DNA of 64,000 nt from Chloroflexota bacterium (GCA_026707665.1 JAPOWK010000159.1:62001-126000); one strand, 5' to 3'; counted from the stretch's first letter, positions 37,450-47,529 are shown. Program-made: numbers and translations. The notes: generated by a model from the letters alone, not told the origin.

Positions 37450-38322
37450 ATGTCGAACTTGGATTCCAACATGAATAATGGCATTTCGCGGCGACAATTT
37501 TTGAGTCATGGCGCGGGCTTTGCGCTAGCTTCGGTCTTGAGCCTCTCCGGAATTGGCGCCAGCGCCAACAGCGCCAGGATCATTCGGCATGTTTATACCA
37601 ATGCTCGGAAAGTCAGTCTCACATACGATGACCTCTGGAGCGAATATTACACATTGCGCATCGGGCGCGAATATTACCGGCGCAACATCCGACTGACCTT
37701 ATTCCCCGCCGGCCGCGCTGTACTGAATAACCTGGAACGCCCCAACCCCGGTTATGAAAACCTCTATCCGCGACTGCGCGATATGGGACACGAATTCGGC
37801 TGCCATCTCTTTACACACCGCGTCATTCGGGACTTCAGCCTGCAGCAGCTCACTGAAGAAGAAATGGAACCTACACTCCATACGATGCGGCGCGCGCTCG
37901 GTCCCGGTTTTCGCCCAGTGGGCATCCGGCCACCCTACGGGCACGTGACCGAGGCCGTGAAAGAATTGTCAACCAGCTACGGCATTCCCTTGATCCTCTG
38001 GGGGCTGGATTCGCAAGACGCGGTCTGCACAAAAGAGTACGAAGACAAACCCTGCGAATGCGCCGCCCAGGCGATGTTCGAAACTTTCGCGAGTGCATGG
38101 GGTCCCGGATTGCCGGAAGGAATCTGCAGCGAAGAGCAATGCGACAGGCGATGCGTAGATGTAATCTTAAAGAACTACGAGACCTATATGCGCCCGGGCA
38201 CAATCATTTTGCATCATACGATAAAAACTGCTTTTCAGGCGATTCAGCCGACCCTGCGCTTCCTCCGCTCTTGGAATATGCAGCCAGTTCCTCTCTCACA
38301 GCTACTCACGCTCGCGTCCTGA
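37450..38322 (+). CDS. Tat-exported polysaccharide deacetylase (NodB homology) with Cys-rich insert
   Basis: A 290-residue exported protein. The N-terminus has a twin-arginine signal (SRRQFLSHGAGFALASVLSL). The NodB motifs follow: motif 1 SLTYDD (usually TFDDG), motif 2 GHEFGCHLFTH with the two zinc histidines, motif 3 RPPYG, motif 4 ILWGLDSQD and motif 5 IILHHT. Between motifs 4 and 5 lies an unusual Cys-rich segment (DAVCTKEYEDKPCECAAQ to ICSEEQCDRRC). It probably removes acetyl groups from wall or exopolysaccharide amino sugars. ATG 37471, just before the Tat motif, is an alternative start. Confidence 0.85.
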   Translation: MSNLDSNMNNGISRRQFLSHGAGFALASVLSLSGIGASANSARIIRHVYTNARKVSLTYDDLWSEYYTLRIGREYYRRNIRLTLFPAGRAVLNNLERPNPGYENLYPRLRDMGHEFGCHLFTHRVIRDFSLQQLTEEEMEPTLHTMRRALGPGFRPVGIRPPYGHVTEAVKELSTSYGIPLILWGLDSQDAVCTKEYEDKPCECAAQAMFETFASAWGPGLPEGICSEEQCDRRCVDVILKNYETYMRPGTIILHHTIKTAFQAIQPTLRFLRSWNMQPVPLSQLLTLAS

Positions 38323-38551
38323 CGCCATCAACGCCTGGCTATGGCGCAACTGCCTCCTTGACGATGGATTGCGTCGAACAGCTCGCGCCGGCATTGCAGG
38401 ACTATGGCTGAGATTCAAGCAGACTGCGGATGCCACGCCGGAATGGCAGCCAGCCCAAATGGCTATTCAGCATTCAATTATTCTTCGCAGTGTACTAAGC
38501 TTTAGGCAACAATGTGAAACCTGATCGCAGGACGAAGAAGGAGAAGAAGAC

Positions 38552-39559
38552 ATGACGATTCGCGTCGGCATCAACGGATTCGGACGCATCGGCCGGCAGG
38601 TGCTGAAAGCGATCCGCGAATATTACCCAAACGACATTGATGTGGTTGCCTTTAACGATCTGGGCGATTTGAATACCATGGCGCATCTATTTCGTTACGA
38701 TTCCAACTACGGTGTATACCCTGGTTCCGTAGAGGCCACCGATGACGCGCTGATTGTGGACGGCGATGAGATACAAGCCTTGTCGGGGCGGGATCCAGCG
38801 CAACTGCCCTGGGGCGAACTGGGGGTTGAAGTCGTCATTGAGAGCACCGGTATCTTTACCGACAGAGCCAGCGCGTCGAAACATATCGCCGCCGGCGCGC
38901 GGAAAGTGATCATCTCGGCGCCCGCCAAAGGCGAAGACATCACGATTGTCCTTGGCGTCAACCAGGACTCGTATGATCCGGCGTCACACGATGTCTTGTC
39001 GAACGCGTCTTGCACGACCAACTGTTTGGCGCCCGCTGCCAAAGTCGTCAACGATGCCTTTGGTATCCGCCAAGGTTTCATGACGACCATCCACAGCTAT
39101 ACCAACGATCAGCAGATTCTCGACCTGCCCCATAAAGATCTGCGCCGCGCGCGGGCGGCCGCCGTAAACATGATACCGACTAGCACGGGCGCCGCACAAG
39201 CAGTTGCGTTGGTCGTTCCAGAGCTAAAAGGGAAATTTGATGGCATGGCTGTTCGCGTGCCGACCCCAACCGGCTCCCTGGTCGATTTTGTCGCGTCGGT
39301 CGAACGGACGCCCGGCAAATCCGAATTGATTGACGCCTTTGAAGAAGCGGCAGCCGGACCCATGCGCGGCTACCTTGATGTCTCGCACGAGCCGCTGGTT
39401 TCCACCGATTACGTTGGCAATCCGCATTCCAGCGTCATAGACGCACTGGCGACTGATGTGGCTGGGGACCTGGTGAAAGTCATCACCTGGTACGACAACG
39501 AATGGGGTTACTCGTGCCGGACGGCCGACTTAACCAAATTCGTTGGCGATCGCCTGTAG
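38552..39559 (+). CDS. gap: Glyceraldehyde-3-phosphate dehydrogenase
   Basis: NAD-dependent glycolytic enzyme of 335 residues. The Rossmann opening is [17 protein letters not shown]. The catalytic Cys154 lies in [12 protein letters not shown] with His in TIHSYTNDQ, and the C-terminal signature [15 protein letters not shown] is present. GAAGGAGAAGAAG provides a strong ribosome-binding site. It is the first of three consecutive glycolytic genes, and pgk follows about 245 bases later, after a C-rich repeat element. The 228 bases before it contain no clear promoter or gene. Confidence 0.97.
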   Translation: MTIRVGINGFGRIGRQVLKAIREYYPNDIDVVAFNDLGDLNTMAHLFRYDSNYGVYPGSVEATDDALIVDGDEIQALSGRDPAQLPWGELGVEVVIESTGIFTDRASASKHIAAGARKVIISAPAKGEDITIVLGVNQDSYDPASHDVLSNASCTTNCLAPAAKVVNDAFGIRQGFMTTIHSYTNDQQILDLPHKDLRRARAAAVNMIPTSTGAAQAVALVVPELKGKFDGMAVRVPTPTGSLVDFVASVERTPGKSELIDAFEEAAAGPMRGYLDVSHEPLVSTDYVGNPHSSVIDALATDVAGDLVKVITWYDNEWGYSCRTADLTKFVGDRL

Positions 39560-39673
39560 CTCAAAGGGCGGAATCAATGCCAAGGCGAGTGATATTCCTC
39601 GCCATCTTTGCCGTTGACGGAGCGCAGAAGCAATTCCAAGTAAGTATTGAGAAGTCTAATTCGCCACTATTTT

Positions 39674-39754
39674 ACCCCATCCCCTGGCCCCTGGTTCCCC
39701 CCATAAATCCCCCCCGTTTGGCGGGGGGGCGTCCAGCGAGCTAGGGAAGGGGAG
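39674..39754. repeat. C-rich/G-rich intergenic repeat with hairpin, copy 1
   Basis: A C-rich left end with the 18-base core ACCCCATCCCCTGGCCCC (39674-39691) is followed by a perfect hairpin, CCCCCCCG (39709-39716), loop TTTGG, CGGGGGGG (39722-39729), and a G-rich right end (GGGAAGGGGAGAT). The core matches copy 2 (49410-49427) at 16 of 18 bases. It lies between gap and pgk and may attenuate transcription or simply be a dispersed element. No T-run follows the hairpin. Confidence 0.7.
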
Positions 39755-39803
39755 ATCACTAGCGAGGCTGTTTTTCGCATGACTAACCTGGATCTATTGA
39801 GAC

Positions 39804-40991
39804 ATGAACAAGTTGACCGTACGCGACATTGAGCTGCGTGGAGAGCGCGTGCTCGTGCGGGTCGATTTCAACGTGCCGCTTGACGGTGTAACAATCACGG
39901 ATACGACGCGCGTCCGCTCCGCGCTGCCGACGCTTCGATATATTCTGGACAGCGAGCCACAGGCTGTTATTTTGATGTCCCACCTAGGGCGACCCAAAGG
40001 CGAGCGCGTGAAGGAGCTTTCGCTGGCCCCAGTCGCGCCTGCCCTGTCTGAGCTGCTTGAATGCGATGTCACTTTCGCCGAGGATTGCCTTGGACCCCAA
40101 GCCGAGAGCGCCATCAATGACCTGCCGACCGGCGGCGTGATCTTGTTGGAGAATACGCGCTTTCATCCGGGAGAGACCGACAACGATCCGCGCTTCGCCG
40201 CGGCGCTGGCCGCGCACGGTGACGTCTTCGTCAACGACGCCTTTGGCACCGCGCACCGCGCGCACGCGTCAAACGTCGGCGTCTCGGCGCGCCTGACCGC
40301 CGTCGCCGGGCTTCTGTTGGAGAGCGAAATCAATTATCTGGCGACCGCTCTGGAAGACCCGGGGCGACCCTTCGTCGCGATTCTGGGCGGCGCGAAAGTC
40401 TCTGGCAAAATTGATGTGATCAATGCGCTCTTGTCCAAGGTCGACAAGCTCTTGGTTGGGGGCGGGATGGCGAATACATTTTTCGCCGCGCAAGGACGTG
40501 ACATGGCGGATTCGCTGGTGGAATCCGAAGCGCTGGAGCTGGCGCGGAGCATTCTCGATGGCGCCGGCGCCAAGCTCGTCCTTCCAGTTGACCAGGTCAT
40601 CGCGGACGGATTCACGGACGATGCGGATCAACGACAGATCTCAGCGACCAATAATGTGCCGGCGGGTTGGCAATCTCTGGATATTGGACCGGCGACCGTC
40701 GCCGCCTTCGCGCAAGCGCTGGCGGGGGCGAAGACGATCGTCTGGAATGGACCGATGGGTGTTTTTGAGCTGCCGTCTTTCGCTGCGGGCACATTCGCTG
40801 TGGCGCGGGCGCTGGCGGAAGAGACCGCCAACGGCGCGACGACTATTATCGGCGGCGGCGACTCGGCCGCGGCGATTGAGCAAGCCGGTCTGGCTGGGCA
40901 AATGTCGCACATATCGACCGGTGGCGGCGCCAGCCTGGAATTGCTCGAAGGCAAAGCTCTTCCAGGCATCGAATCGCTTTCGGATCGCTAG
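39804..40991 (+). CDS. pgk: Phosphoglycerate kinase
   Basis: Glycolytic kinase producing ATP from 1,3-bisphosphoglycerate. The 395-residue protein has the N-terminal [13 protein letters not shown] signature, the basic patch in [14 protein letters not shown] and the nucleotide-binding segments [17 protein letters not shown] and [13 protein letters not shown] near the C-terminus, plus [18 protein letters not shown]. Length and motifs are standard. It is the middle gene of the gap-pgk-tpiA series; tpiA starts about 105 bases later. Confidence 0.97.
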   Translation: MNKLTVRDIELRGERVLVRVDFNVPLDGVTITDTTRVRSALPTLRYILDSEPQAVILMSHLGRPKGERVKELSLAPVAPALSELLECDVTFAEDCLGPQAESAINDLPTGGVILLENTRFHPGETDNDPRFAAALAAHGDVFVNDAFGTAHRAHASNVGVSARLTAVAGLLLESEINYLATALEDPGRPFVAILGGAKVSGKIDVINALLSKVDKLLVGGGMANTFFAAQGRDMADSLVESEALELARSILDGAGAKLVLPVDQVIADGFTDDADQRQISATNNVPAGWQSLDIGPATVAAFAQALAGAKTIVWNGPMGVFELPSFAAGTFAVARALAEETANGATTIIGGGDSAAAIEQAGLAGQMSHISTGGGASLELLEGKALPGIESLSDR

Positions 40992-41096
40992 CGCTGGTCG
41001 ACCTTCTGCATTCAAAAAACGCGCATTCCATTGGCGCTGCGTAAACTCCCGTTGTAAAAATGATAGAGTGGTTTTGCGTCACTTGAGGAGTAAATG

Positions 41097-41870
41097 ATGG
41101 CGAGAATGCCGATCATCGCGGGCAACTGGAAGATGAACAAAACGCCGGGGGAGTCGGTCGCATTCGTCCGCGAATTGACGCCGAAAATCGCAGATTATGG
41201 CGAGGTCGAGCGGATTGTCGCGCCGACAATGCTCGCGCTATCGGCTGTTGCGGCGGCGCTGAGGGAGTCCCCGGTTCAGGTCGCGGCGCAGGATGCCCAC
41301 TGGCAAGTGGATGGCGCCTACACATCGCAGGTATCCGCAGCCATGCTGACTCCCTTCGTCGATTACGTCATTATCGGCCATTCGGAATGCCGCGCTTTTC
41401 TCGGCGAGACCGACGAAAATGTAAACCGCAAAGCGAAGGCAATCCTGGCGGAAGACCTGCATCCGATCATCGCCGTCGGCGAGAGCCTGGCGCAGTACGA
41501 AGCCGATGAAACTTTGCACGTTGTCCGCTCTCAAGTGATCGCCGCGCTGGAGGGTCTCTCGGCCGGGGACATGGATCGTGTCGTGATCGCCTATGAGCCG
41601 ATATGGGCGATCGGCAGCGGCAAGAGCGCCAGCGGCGAAGTGGCGGAGGACATCATTCGGTCTGCTGTGCGGGATACTATTGCCATGCTTCACGGGGACG
41701 ACGCGGCCGAGTCTGTGCGCATTCAATACGGCGGCAGCGTGAAGCCGAGCAATATGGAAGAATTCATGTCACAGCCGAATATCGATGGCGCCTTGGTCGG
41801 CGGCGCTTCGCTCGATGTTGACGACTTCGCCGCACTGGTCGAAATCGCCGCGCGCGTGAAAGGAAGCTAA
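41097..41870 (+). CDS. tpiA: Triosephosphate isomerase
   Basis: Interconverts dihydroxyacetone phosphate and glyceraldehyde 3-phosphate. The 257-residue TIM barrel has the catalytic Lys in IIAGNWKMNK, His in VIIGHSECR and Glu in VIAYEPIWAIGSGKSAS, with the phosphate-binding IQYGGSVKP and ALVGGASL at the end. ATG 41097 lies 6 bases after GAGGAG; ATG 41094 is also possible. The gene downstream may begin 2 bases after this stop. Confidence 0.97.
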   Translation: MARMPIIAGNWKMNKTPGESVAFVRELTPKIADYGEVERIVAPTMLALSAVAAALRESPVQVAAQDAHWQVDGAYTSQVSAAMLTPFVDYVIIGHSECRAFLGETDENVNRKAKAILAEDLHPIIAVGESLAQYEADETLHVVRSQVIAALEGLSAGDMDRVVIAYEPIWAIGSGKSASGEVAEDIIRSAVRDTIAMLHGDDAAESVRIQYGGSVKPSNMEEFMSQPNIDGALVGGASLDVDDFAALVEIAARVKGS

Positions 41871-41871
41871 T

Positions 41872-43440
41872 CTGCAAGCGCTGGATTTCCTTGCCCTCGT
41901 CTCCATTCTTGGCCTCTTGCTCGTCCTGTTTCGCCTAACTGAACGCTGGCTGCATCAGCACATATTCAAAGTCGGCTGGCTGCTCACCAACGATTTTCAA
42001 ACCACCACGATTCTCTATTACATCTTGTTCTTGCCCGGCATCCTTTTGCACGAATTGTCGCTTTGGCTGGCCGCCGGCATTCTAAACGTACGTGCGGAGC
42101 GCGCCATCGAATTTCCGGCGGAACAAGAAATCGGCGAGCTCCGGCTGAATTTCATTCGCATTTCGCCGCAATCGGGCGCTATCCGTTATGCCGTAACTAA
42201 GTTGGCGCCGATTTTGGCGGGGCTTGCCTGCCTGTGGATAACCGCCGCGCGGATCTTCAGTTGGCAAGAGGCCGCCGCCATCGTCGCTTCCGGCAGCATC
42301 GACGATCTGGCGCGCGCTCTTTCCCGAGTGACCGCGACTGCCGATTTCTGGCTCTGGTTCTATCTGGCTTTCACGGTGGCCAACACGATGTTCCCGGCTC
42401 TGCAGTGGAAGCTGAGCGCGATCCAAAAAACCGTCGTTGTTGCCACGACTGGCGCGCTGGTGACCTTCGCCTGGTGGATTGGCAGCGGCATTGATGCGTC
42501 CTTCACGCAAGGAATCGAGAGCCTTGCCGGCAGTTTGGCGCTGGTCATGCTTCAGATGGCTCTCATCAATACGGCCGCGGTTCTCGCATTGGGCGCAATG
42601 GAGACCATGATCGAGCGAGTCACCGGCAAGAGCGCTACTTTTGCGGCGGGCAAGATGATTGCGATGTCACGGCAAGAGGCGCAGGAGCAAAAGGCGAGGC
42701 AAGAGCGCGAGCGACGGGCAGCTCGCCACGAACAACGAGCCAAAGTGTCAGACGAGGTGATTCGGTCAGTCTATGAATTGAACTTTCCGATTCCGGGACC
42801 GCCCGGGCGAGAACCAGTAAGCCGGAGCGCAGTCGCTGTTGTAAACATAAGTGAGAAGCCATCAAACCGGACGCCGCGCGACGAACCGTGGTCGAAGCCG
42901 ACGAGCTTGCCGTCTCAAGCGTCGCCGCAGCTTGAGCGACCGTCGCCGGCAGGGCAAGCGTCAGCGGCAATCGATAACACCTCTCCCGCGCCGGCCGATC
43001 GGTCGCCTCAGTTGAATGAGGCACGCCAGCAGGCAGAAGGTGAAGCCGACCGACAAATGGCGACTGACGGCGAAAATGCGCCCTTCAGCCGTCCCTTTGT
43101 TAATGAAGAGCCGGGCGAAAGTGATCACGATGCTGGTTTGGACGACGCCGGGGATTTCGCTGGCGATAGCTATTTCCCGCGGCCATTCGCCTTGAAGACT
43201 CGTGCGGAGGATGAGCCTGCGATCAGCGACGTATCGCGAGCGTTTTCGTCTGCCAAGATGATGCAACATGACGAGGTCAAGACTACTGCCTCCCAGCCTC
43301 GGGGTTTCATCAAGAGGACGAAGCCGGCGCCGAAACCGTCCAGGCGTTCTGCGCAGAAGCCGCCGCGGCCGAGCGGCATTGACCTTTCGCGCGAGCCTTT
43401 GGACGAGGATGACGTCTATTTTGATGACGAAGACGAATAG
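41872..43440 (+). CDS. Membrane protein with charged, disordered C-terminal half
   Basis: About 522 residues. The N-terminal half has six or more membrane helices. One carries LPGILLHELSLWLAAGILNV, which resembles the HEXXH-type segment of membrane metalloprotease-like proteins, but the second His is Leu. The second half (from about residue 275) is a charged helix (QEQKARQERERRAARHEQRA) followed by a long low-complexity Pro/Ser/Asp-rich tail ending in DDEDE. No ATG or GTG start exists. TTG 41917 would cut the first helix, whereas CTG 41872 has AAGGA 7 bases upstream and includes it, so CTG is used here. The tail overlaps the convergent WecA-like gene. Confidence 0.65.
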   Translation: MQALDFLALVSILGLLLVLFRLTERWLHQHIFKVGWLLTNDFQTTTILYYILFLPGILLHELSLWLAAGILNVRAERAIEFPAEQEIGELRLNFIRISPQSGAIRYAVTKLAPILAGLACLWITAARIFSWQEAAAIVASGSIDDLARALSRVTATADFWLWFYLAFTVANTMFPALQWKLSAIQKTVVVATTGALVTFAWWIGSGIDASFTQGIESLAGSLALVMLQMALINTAAVLALGAMETMIERVTGKSATFAAGKMIAMSRQEAQEQKARQERERRAARHEQRAKVSDEVIRSVYELNFPIPGPPGREPVSRSAVAVVNISEKPSNRTPRDEPWSKPTSLPSQASPQLERPSPAGQASAAIDNTSPAPADRSPQLNEARQQAEGEADRQMATDGENAPFSRPFVNEEPGESDHDAGLDDAGDFAGDSYFPRPFALKTRAEDEPAISDVSRAFSSAKMMQHDEVKTTASQPRGFIKRTKPAPKPSRRSAQKPPRPSGIDLSREPLDEDDVYFDDEDE

Positions 43441-44501
43441 GACGTTGCGCCGCCATCGCCCTGCAGCGCCGAGATACGCCCCACCGCGACAAAACCTATC
43501 GCAATGCAAATCAACATGAAGGCAAAGGCGATGAACTTGAACATCTGGCTGGTGGTCACCAGGGTCAGGAAACCGAAGAAGGCGCAAATTGAGTAGTATG
43601 CGAGCGCCATCTGCCGTGGCGTGAAGATGCCATTGTCCAACAGGCGGAAATGCAGATGTCCGCGGTCGCCGCGAAAGGGATTGTTGCCATGACGGACGCG
43701 GTTGACGATCTGCCAGCCCAAATCCATTAGTGGCAATCCCATGACGAGCAGTATCGTTGCCATTTTGGCGCCGCCGATGATGCTCAAAGTACCCAGCACA
43801 TAGCCAAGAAACCAGGCGCTGCCGCCCATATAGAGGCGAGCAGGATAAAAGTTGTGGATCAGAAAGCCCAGCAGCGCGCCAGCCAATGCAAGCGGCAAGA
43901 GACTGATGCTCGTCTGCGGTGGAGACTGGCGGACAGCGCTATTGAAGAAGAGCACAAGCGCGGCAATCAAGGCGATGCCGGCAGCCAGTCCGTCCGACCC
44001 ATCCAGGAGGTTCACGGTATTCATCATTAGCACGAGCCAGAACATGGTCAGCGCGACCGTCACAATCGGCGACCATTCCGCCGTTTGGGCGCCGGTGAAA
44101 GGATTGTTAAAAAAGGCGATAAAGATCTGAAAGACAATTGCGATCGCGGACGTGAAGATCTGAGCCAGGAAGATCTGAAACCAATTCAAGCCGAAAAGAT
44201 CATCAATCAGGCCAAGACCGAAGATGGCTGCGCTGCCCATGACAAGACCGACAAGACGGAATACTTCGTATGGATCACTCCGTTCAATTGGGATGAACTG
44301 CGCCAGGATGACGGCGATTGTGAAGCCGCCGAAGATGACCATCCCACCCAGTTTTGGCATCGCAACCCGTTCCTGACGGCGACCGCCGGGCACCGATGTG
44401 ACGCCAAAGCGCGTACTAAAGTGGCGCGCCAGGGGGACAATCAGCAGAGCCGCTGCCAGCGCTGTGTTAAAGACGATGATGAAGGCGTACAGCCGCAGCA
44501 T
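43416..44501 (-). CDS. WecA/TagO/MraY-like glycosyl-1-phosphate transferase
   Basis: A 361-residue membrane enzyme with about ten helices, which would attach a sugar-1-phosphate to undecaprenyl phosphate, the first step of wall or surface glycan synthesis. The family motifs are LGLIDDLFGLN (D100, D101), MNTVNLLDGSDGLAAG (residues 160-175) and RGDRGHLHFRLL (residues 277-288), the latter characteristic of the WecA/TagO branch. The usual MGDSGS motif is altered to M225-G-G-S-A, lacking its Asp. It ends in a serine-rich tail. Its ATG overlaps the upp stop by one base. Confidence 0.85.
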   Translation of the reverse strand: MLRLYAFIIVFNTALAAALLIVPLARHFSTRFGVTSVPGGRRQERVAMPKLGGMVIFGGFTIAVILAQFIPIERSDPYEVFRLVGLVMGSAAIFGLGLIDDLFGLNWFQIFLAQIFTSAIAIVFQIFIAFFNNPFTGAQTAEWSPIVTVALTMFWLVLMMNTVNLLDGSDGLAAGIALIAALVLFFNSAVRQSPPQTSISLLPLALAGALLGFLIHNFYPARLYMGGSAWFLGYVLGTLSIIGGAKMATILLVMGLPLMDLGWQIVNRVRHGNNPFRGDRGHLHFRLLDNGIFTPRQMALAYYSICAFFGFLTLVTTSQMFKFIAFAFMLICIAIGFVAVGRISALQGDGGATSYSSSSSK

Positions 44502-45121
44502 CAGGTTCCGAACATTCGGTCGCCGGCGTCACCCAGACCGGGCACGATGAAGCCGATATCATTGAGCCGTTCATCCAGCTCGGCTACGTGTATCGGCACA
44601 TCCGGATGGGCGGCAGAGAGCGCCTCGACGCCTTCGGGCGCCGCCAGGATGCCGAGGAATTTGATGCGCCGCGCGCCCCACCGCTTCAAGATATTGATGG
44701 TGGCAATGGCCGAGCCTCCGGTCGCCAGCATGGGGTCCAGCACCAGGCATACTTGTACAGTCGGCGCCGCCGGCAGTTTGTTATAGTACTCCACCGGACG
44801 CAGAGTCTCTTCATCGCGATACAGGCCGATATGCCATACCTGTACGGTCGGCAGCAGTTCCTGGATGCCGTCAACCAGTCCCAGACCGGCGCGCATGATC
44901 GGCACCAGGCCGATGACTTCGCTCGCTGCCCAGCCGCCCGCTTCACCCATCGGCGTCGTGACTGCTGTAGGCTTCAACTGAAGATCCTGCGTCGCCTCGT
45001 AACAGAGCAGCAGCGCCAACTCCCGCACCAGTTCGCGGAATTTGCGATGGTCGGTGCTGGTATCTCGCAACACGGTCAATTTGTGTTTGGCCAAGGGATG
45101 TGTCGAGACCTGCAACTGCAT
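44501..45121 (-). CDS. upp: Uracil phosphoribosyltransferase
   Basis: Pyrimidine-salvage enzyme making UMP from uracil and PRPP. The 206-residue protein has [18 protein letters not shown], the conserved [19 protein letters not shown] flap and the PRPP loop [19 protein letters not shown], then a [11 protein letters not shown]-terminus, all classic for UPRT. The stop overlaps the WecA-like start by one base, so both are likely in one transcript, with upp first. Confidence 0.96.
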   Translation of the reverse strand: MQLQVSTHPLAKHKLTVLRDTSTDHRKFRELVRELALLLCYEATQDLQLKPTAVTTPMGEAGGWAASEVIGLVPIMRAGLGLVDGIQELLPTVQVWHIGLYRDEETLRPVEYYNKLPAAPTVQVCLVLDPMLATGGSAIATINILKRWGARRIKFLGILAAPEGVEALSAAHPDVPIHVAELDERLNDIGFIVPGLGDAGDRMFGT

Positions 45122-45186
45122 AGGCGTCCTCTCTGATCGGCGTGTTTTGAGGGTGACGAGCCGCCTCCCATTCTATAAAGCGAGCA

Positions 45187-45214
45187 TTGAATCCGCAAAC
45201 CACTCGTCTATACT
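45187..45214 (+). promoter_or_regulatory. Sigma-70-type promoter for ruvB-queA
   Basis: TTGAAT at 45187-45192 and TATACT at 45209-45214 are separated by 16 bases; ruvB starts 36 bases downstream. Confidence 0.55.
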
Positions 45215-45250
45215 GTCATGAAATCGTAGGGAAACCGACTAGCGCAATCG

Positions 45251-46282
45251 ATGTCTGAGGATGGGCGCGTCGTCAGCGGGCGACCGAAAAAATCTGAACG
45301 CGACAATATCGCCCTGCGTCCACAGCGCCTGGCGGACATCGTCGGCCAAGATCGCGTGCGCGAAAATCTGAGCATTATCATCGACGCGGCCGCCGCGCGC
45401 GAAGAAGCGATTGATCACATCCTCTTTTATGGTCCGCCGGGCTTGGGCAAGACGTCCCTCGCTTATGTCATCGCCAATGAAGCCGGCGCCAACATTCGGG
45501 TCACCGCAGGACCCGCGATTGAACGTCCGGGCGATCTGGCTGCTATTCTGACGCACCTCAAACAAGGCGACATACTTTTCATTGATGAAGTGCATCGCCT
45601 GGGTAAAGCGGTCGAAGAGATCCTCTACCCGGCGATGGAAGACTTCGTGCTCGACATTGTGATCGGCAAAGGACCGGCGGCGAAGACATTGCGCTTGAAC
45701 CTGCCGCGCTTTACGGTCATTGGCGCCACGACGCGGCTGGCGCTGCTGGCGTCGCCATTGCGCGATCGCTTCGGCGCCCGCTTCCGGCTCGACTTTTATG
45801 AGCCGGCCGCGATTGAAAGCATCGTCCTGCGCGCCGCGCGCCTGCTCAATGTCGAGATATTTGGCGATGCCGCGGTCGAGATCGCGCAGCGGGCTCGTGG
45901 GACGCCACGCGTCGGTTTGCGTCTCTTGCGGCGCGTACGGGATTACGCCGAGGCGCGGGCAGAAGGTGTGATTACCCTGACGGTCACGCAAGAAGCGCTG
46001 CAACTGATGGAGATTGATCGCTTGGGCCTCGATGATGTAGACCGGCGGATCCTCTCGACCATCATCGAGAAGTTCGGCGGCGGACCCGTCGGGCTGGATA
46101 CGATAGGCGCCGCCATCAGCGAAGATAGAGCCACAATCATGGACGTTTATGAGCCCTATTTGATTCAGCTCGGCTTCATCGATCGCACACCGCGCGGACG
46201 GACCTGCACGGAGCACGCCTATCGTCACCTCGGCATCGCCTACCCCGAGGACCAAGTCGACAGCCAGCAGCGTCTGCTATGA
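45251..46282 (+). CDS. ruvB: Holliday junction branch-migration helicase RuvB
   Basis: AAA+ motor of the RuvAB complex that moves Holliday junctions. The 343-residue protein has Walker [20 protein letters not shown], Walker [20 protein letters not shown], the hairpin [19 protein letters not shown] and sensor 1 [22 protein letters not shown], with a C-terminal winged helix ending in [17 protein letters not shown]. Length and motifs are standard. The stop overlaps queA by 4 bases (ATGA), an arrangement often seen for ruvB-queA. Confidence 0.97.
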   Translation: MSEDGRVVSGRPKKSERDNIALRPQRLADIVGQDRVRENLSIIIDAAAAREEAIDHILFYGPPGLGKTSLAYVIANEAGANIRVTAGPAIERPGDLAAILTHLKQGDILFIDEVHRLGKAVEEILYPAMEDFVLDIVIGKGPAAKTLRLNLPRFTVIGATTRLALLASPLRDRFGARFRLDFYEPAAIESIVLRAARLLNVEIFGDAAVEIAQRARGTPRVGLRLLRRVRDYAEARAEGVITLTVTQEALQLMEIDRLGLDDVDRRILSTIIEKFGGGPVGLDTIGAAISEDRATIMDVYEPYLIQLGFIDRTPRGRTCTEHAYRHLGIAYPEDQVDSQQRLL

Positions 46283-47346
46283 ATGTCGCCGACTTTGATT
46301 ACGACTTGCCCGTAAGCTACATTGCGCAGACGCCGGCCGAGCCAAGAGATTCCTCTAAACTGCTGCGCCTGGACCGCAAATCAGGCGCGCTTTCGCACCA
46401 CGTATTCGGCGATATCGTCGATATGCTGGGTGGCGACGACGTCCTTGTACTCAACAATTCGCGCGTGATTCGCGCCCGTCTGAATGCCATGAAGGCGAAA
46501 AGCGGCGGCAAGGCGGAGATTTTGCTTTTGAAGCCGCTGACGGATGTCCGCTGGCTAGCGCTGCTAGGCGGCAGAAATATAGATGAAGGCGCAACTTTGA
46601 ATATCCCCGGGAGCGCCGCCACATGTACCGTCATCAACAAGCTGGAGAAGTCCCAGCGCGTAATCGAGTTCAGCCAACCGGTGCGCGAGCTGTTGGCAAA
46701 GCACGGAGAATTGCCGCTGCCGCCGTATATCCGTGAGCAACTTGACGATAGCGAGCGCTATCAGACCGTGTACAGCGAGATCGAGGGTTCGGCGGCGGCG
46801 CCAACCGCCGGATTGCATTTCACGCGGGATCTGCTCGACAAGCTGAAGCGGAAAGGAATCAAGCTGGCCTTCTGCACCTTGCACATCGGCCTCGACACCT
46901 TTCAACCAGTGGTGGCTGAGCGCCTGCGCGATCACAAGATTCATCGCGAATACGCAACGCTTGATGAACACAATACTAGGATCATTAACGAAGCCCGGCA
47001 GGTGGGCGGCCGGGTCGTCGCCGTCGGCACGACCGCAGCGCGCACAATTGAGACGAGCGCGATCCTGGCCGCCGGCGGCGATCCTTCCACACCCAGCTCA
47101 ACTGCCCCGCCCGATAGAGAACGGCCTCTTAGGGCATTTGAGGCGGAAACAGGCTTGTTCATCTACCCCGGCTACCAGTGGCGCGCGGTCGATGCGCTGA
47201 TTACCAACTTTCATCTGCCGCGCTCGACGCTGCTGATGATGCTCAGCGCCTTCGTCGGTCGCGAGGCTTTGCTGGCATCTTATGAGACTGCGAAACAGCT
47301 GAATTATCGCTTCTATTCCTTTGGCGACGCGATGTTCATCACTTGA
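46279..47346 (+). CDS. queA: S-adenosylmethionine:tRNA ribosyltransferase-isomerase QueA
   Basis: Transfers and rearranges the ribose of SAM onto preQ1 in tRNA, the penultimate step of queuosine synthesis. The 355-residue protein opens [20 protein letters not shown] and shows the family segments [32 protein letters not shown] and [10 protein letters not shown], then [19 protein letters not shown] with SFGDAMFI at the end. A Gly/Ser/Pro-rich insertion (about residues 265-280) interrupts the late region. It is coupled to ruvB by an ATGA overlap. Confidence 0.96.
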   Translation: MNVADFDYDLPVSYIAQTPAEPRDSSKLLRLDRKSGALSHHVFGDIVDMLGGDDVLVLNNSRVIRARLNAMKAKSGGKAEILLLKPLTDVRWLALLGGRNIDEGATLNIPGSAATCTVINKLEKSQRVIEFSQPVRELLAKHGELPLPPYIREQLDDSERYQTVYSEIEGSAAAPTAGLHFTRDLLDKLKRKGIKLAFCTLHIGLDTFQPVVAERLRDHKIHREYATLDEHNTRIINEARQVGGRVVAVGTTAARTIETSAILAAGGDPSTPSSTAPPDRERPLRAFEAETGLFIYPGYQWRAVDALITNFHLPRSTLLMMLSAFVGREALLASYETAKQLNYRFYSFGDAMFIT

Positions 47347-47379
47347 TGCGAGCCCGCCTTGCGCGCCACGAACTTGGAC

Positions 47380-47409
47380 TTGACTAAAAGGTTTTGATTT
47401 GTTTACAAT
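47380..47409 (+). promoter_or_regulatory. Sigma-70-type promoter for rplU-rpmA
   Basis: TTGACT at 47380-47385 and TACAAT at 47404-47409 are separated by 18 bases. A leader of about 115 bases follows, in which CCCC (47413-47416) can pair with GGGG (47434-47437). It may hold a ribosomal-protein autoregulatory structure, but I do not recognise a known L21 leader. Confidence 0.6.
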
Positions 47410-47529
47410 GCTCCCCGCCCTACCGAATTCAGTGGGGCATTTTAGGGCATGACCAATTTTCCCCGTGAGTGGAGCCCCTGATAGAACCTCTGCTGCGGAG
47501 AAGCCAAGTGAAGATTGGAGCAGTACATC

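Noticed and set aside
39674..39754. Rho-independent terminator in the C/G-rich element
   Set aside because: The hairpin is strong but no T-run follows, so it is listed as a repeat, not a terminator.
45239..46255. Long leftward ORF (338 codons) opposite ruvB
   Set aside because: It mirrors ruvB exactly on the other strand, has no recognisable domain, and RuvB is certain.
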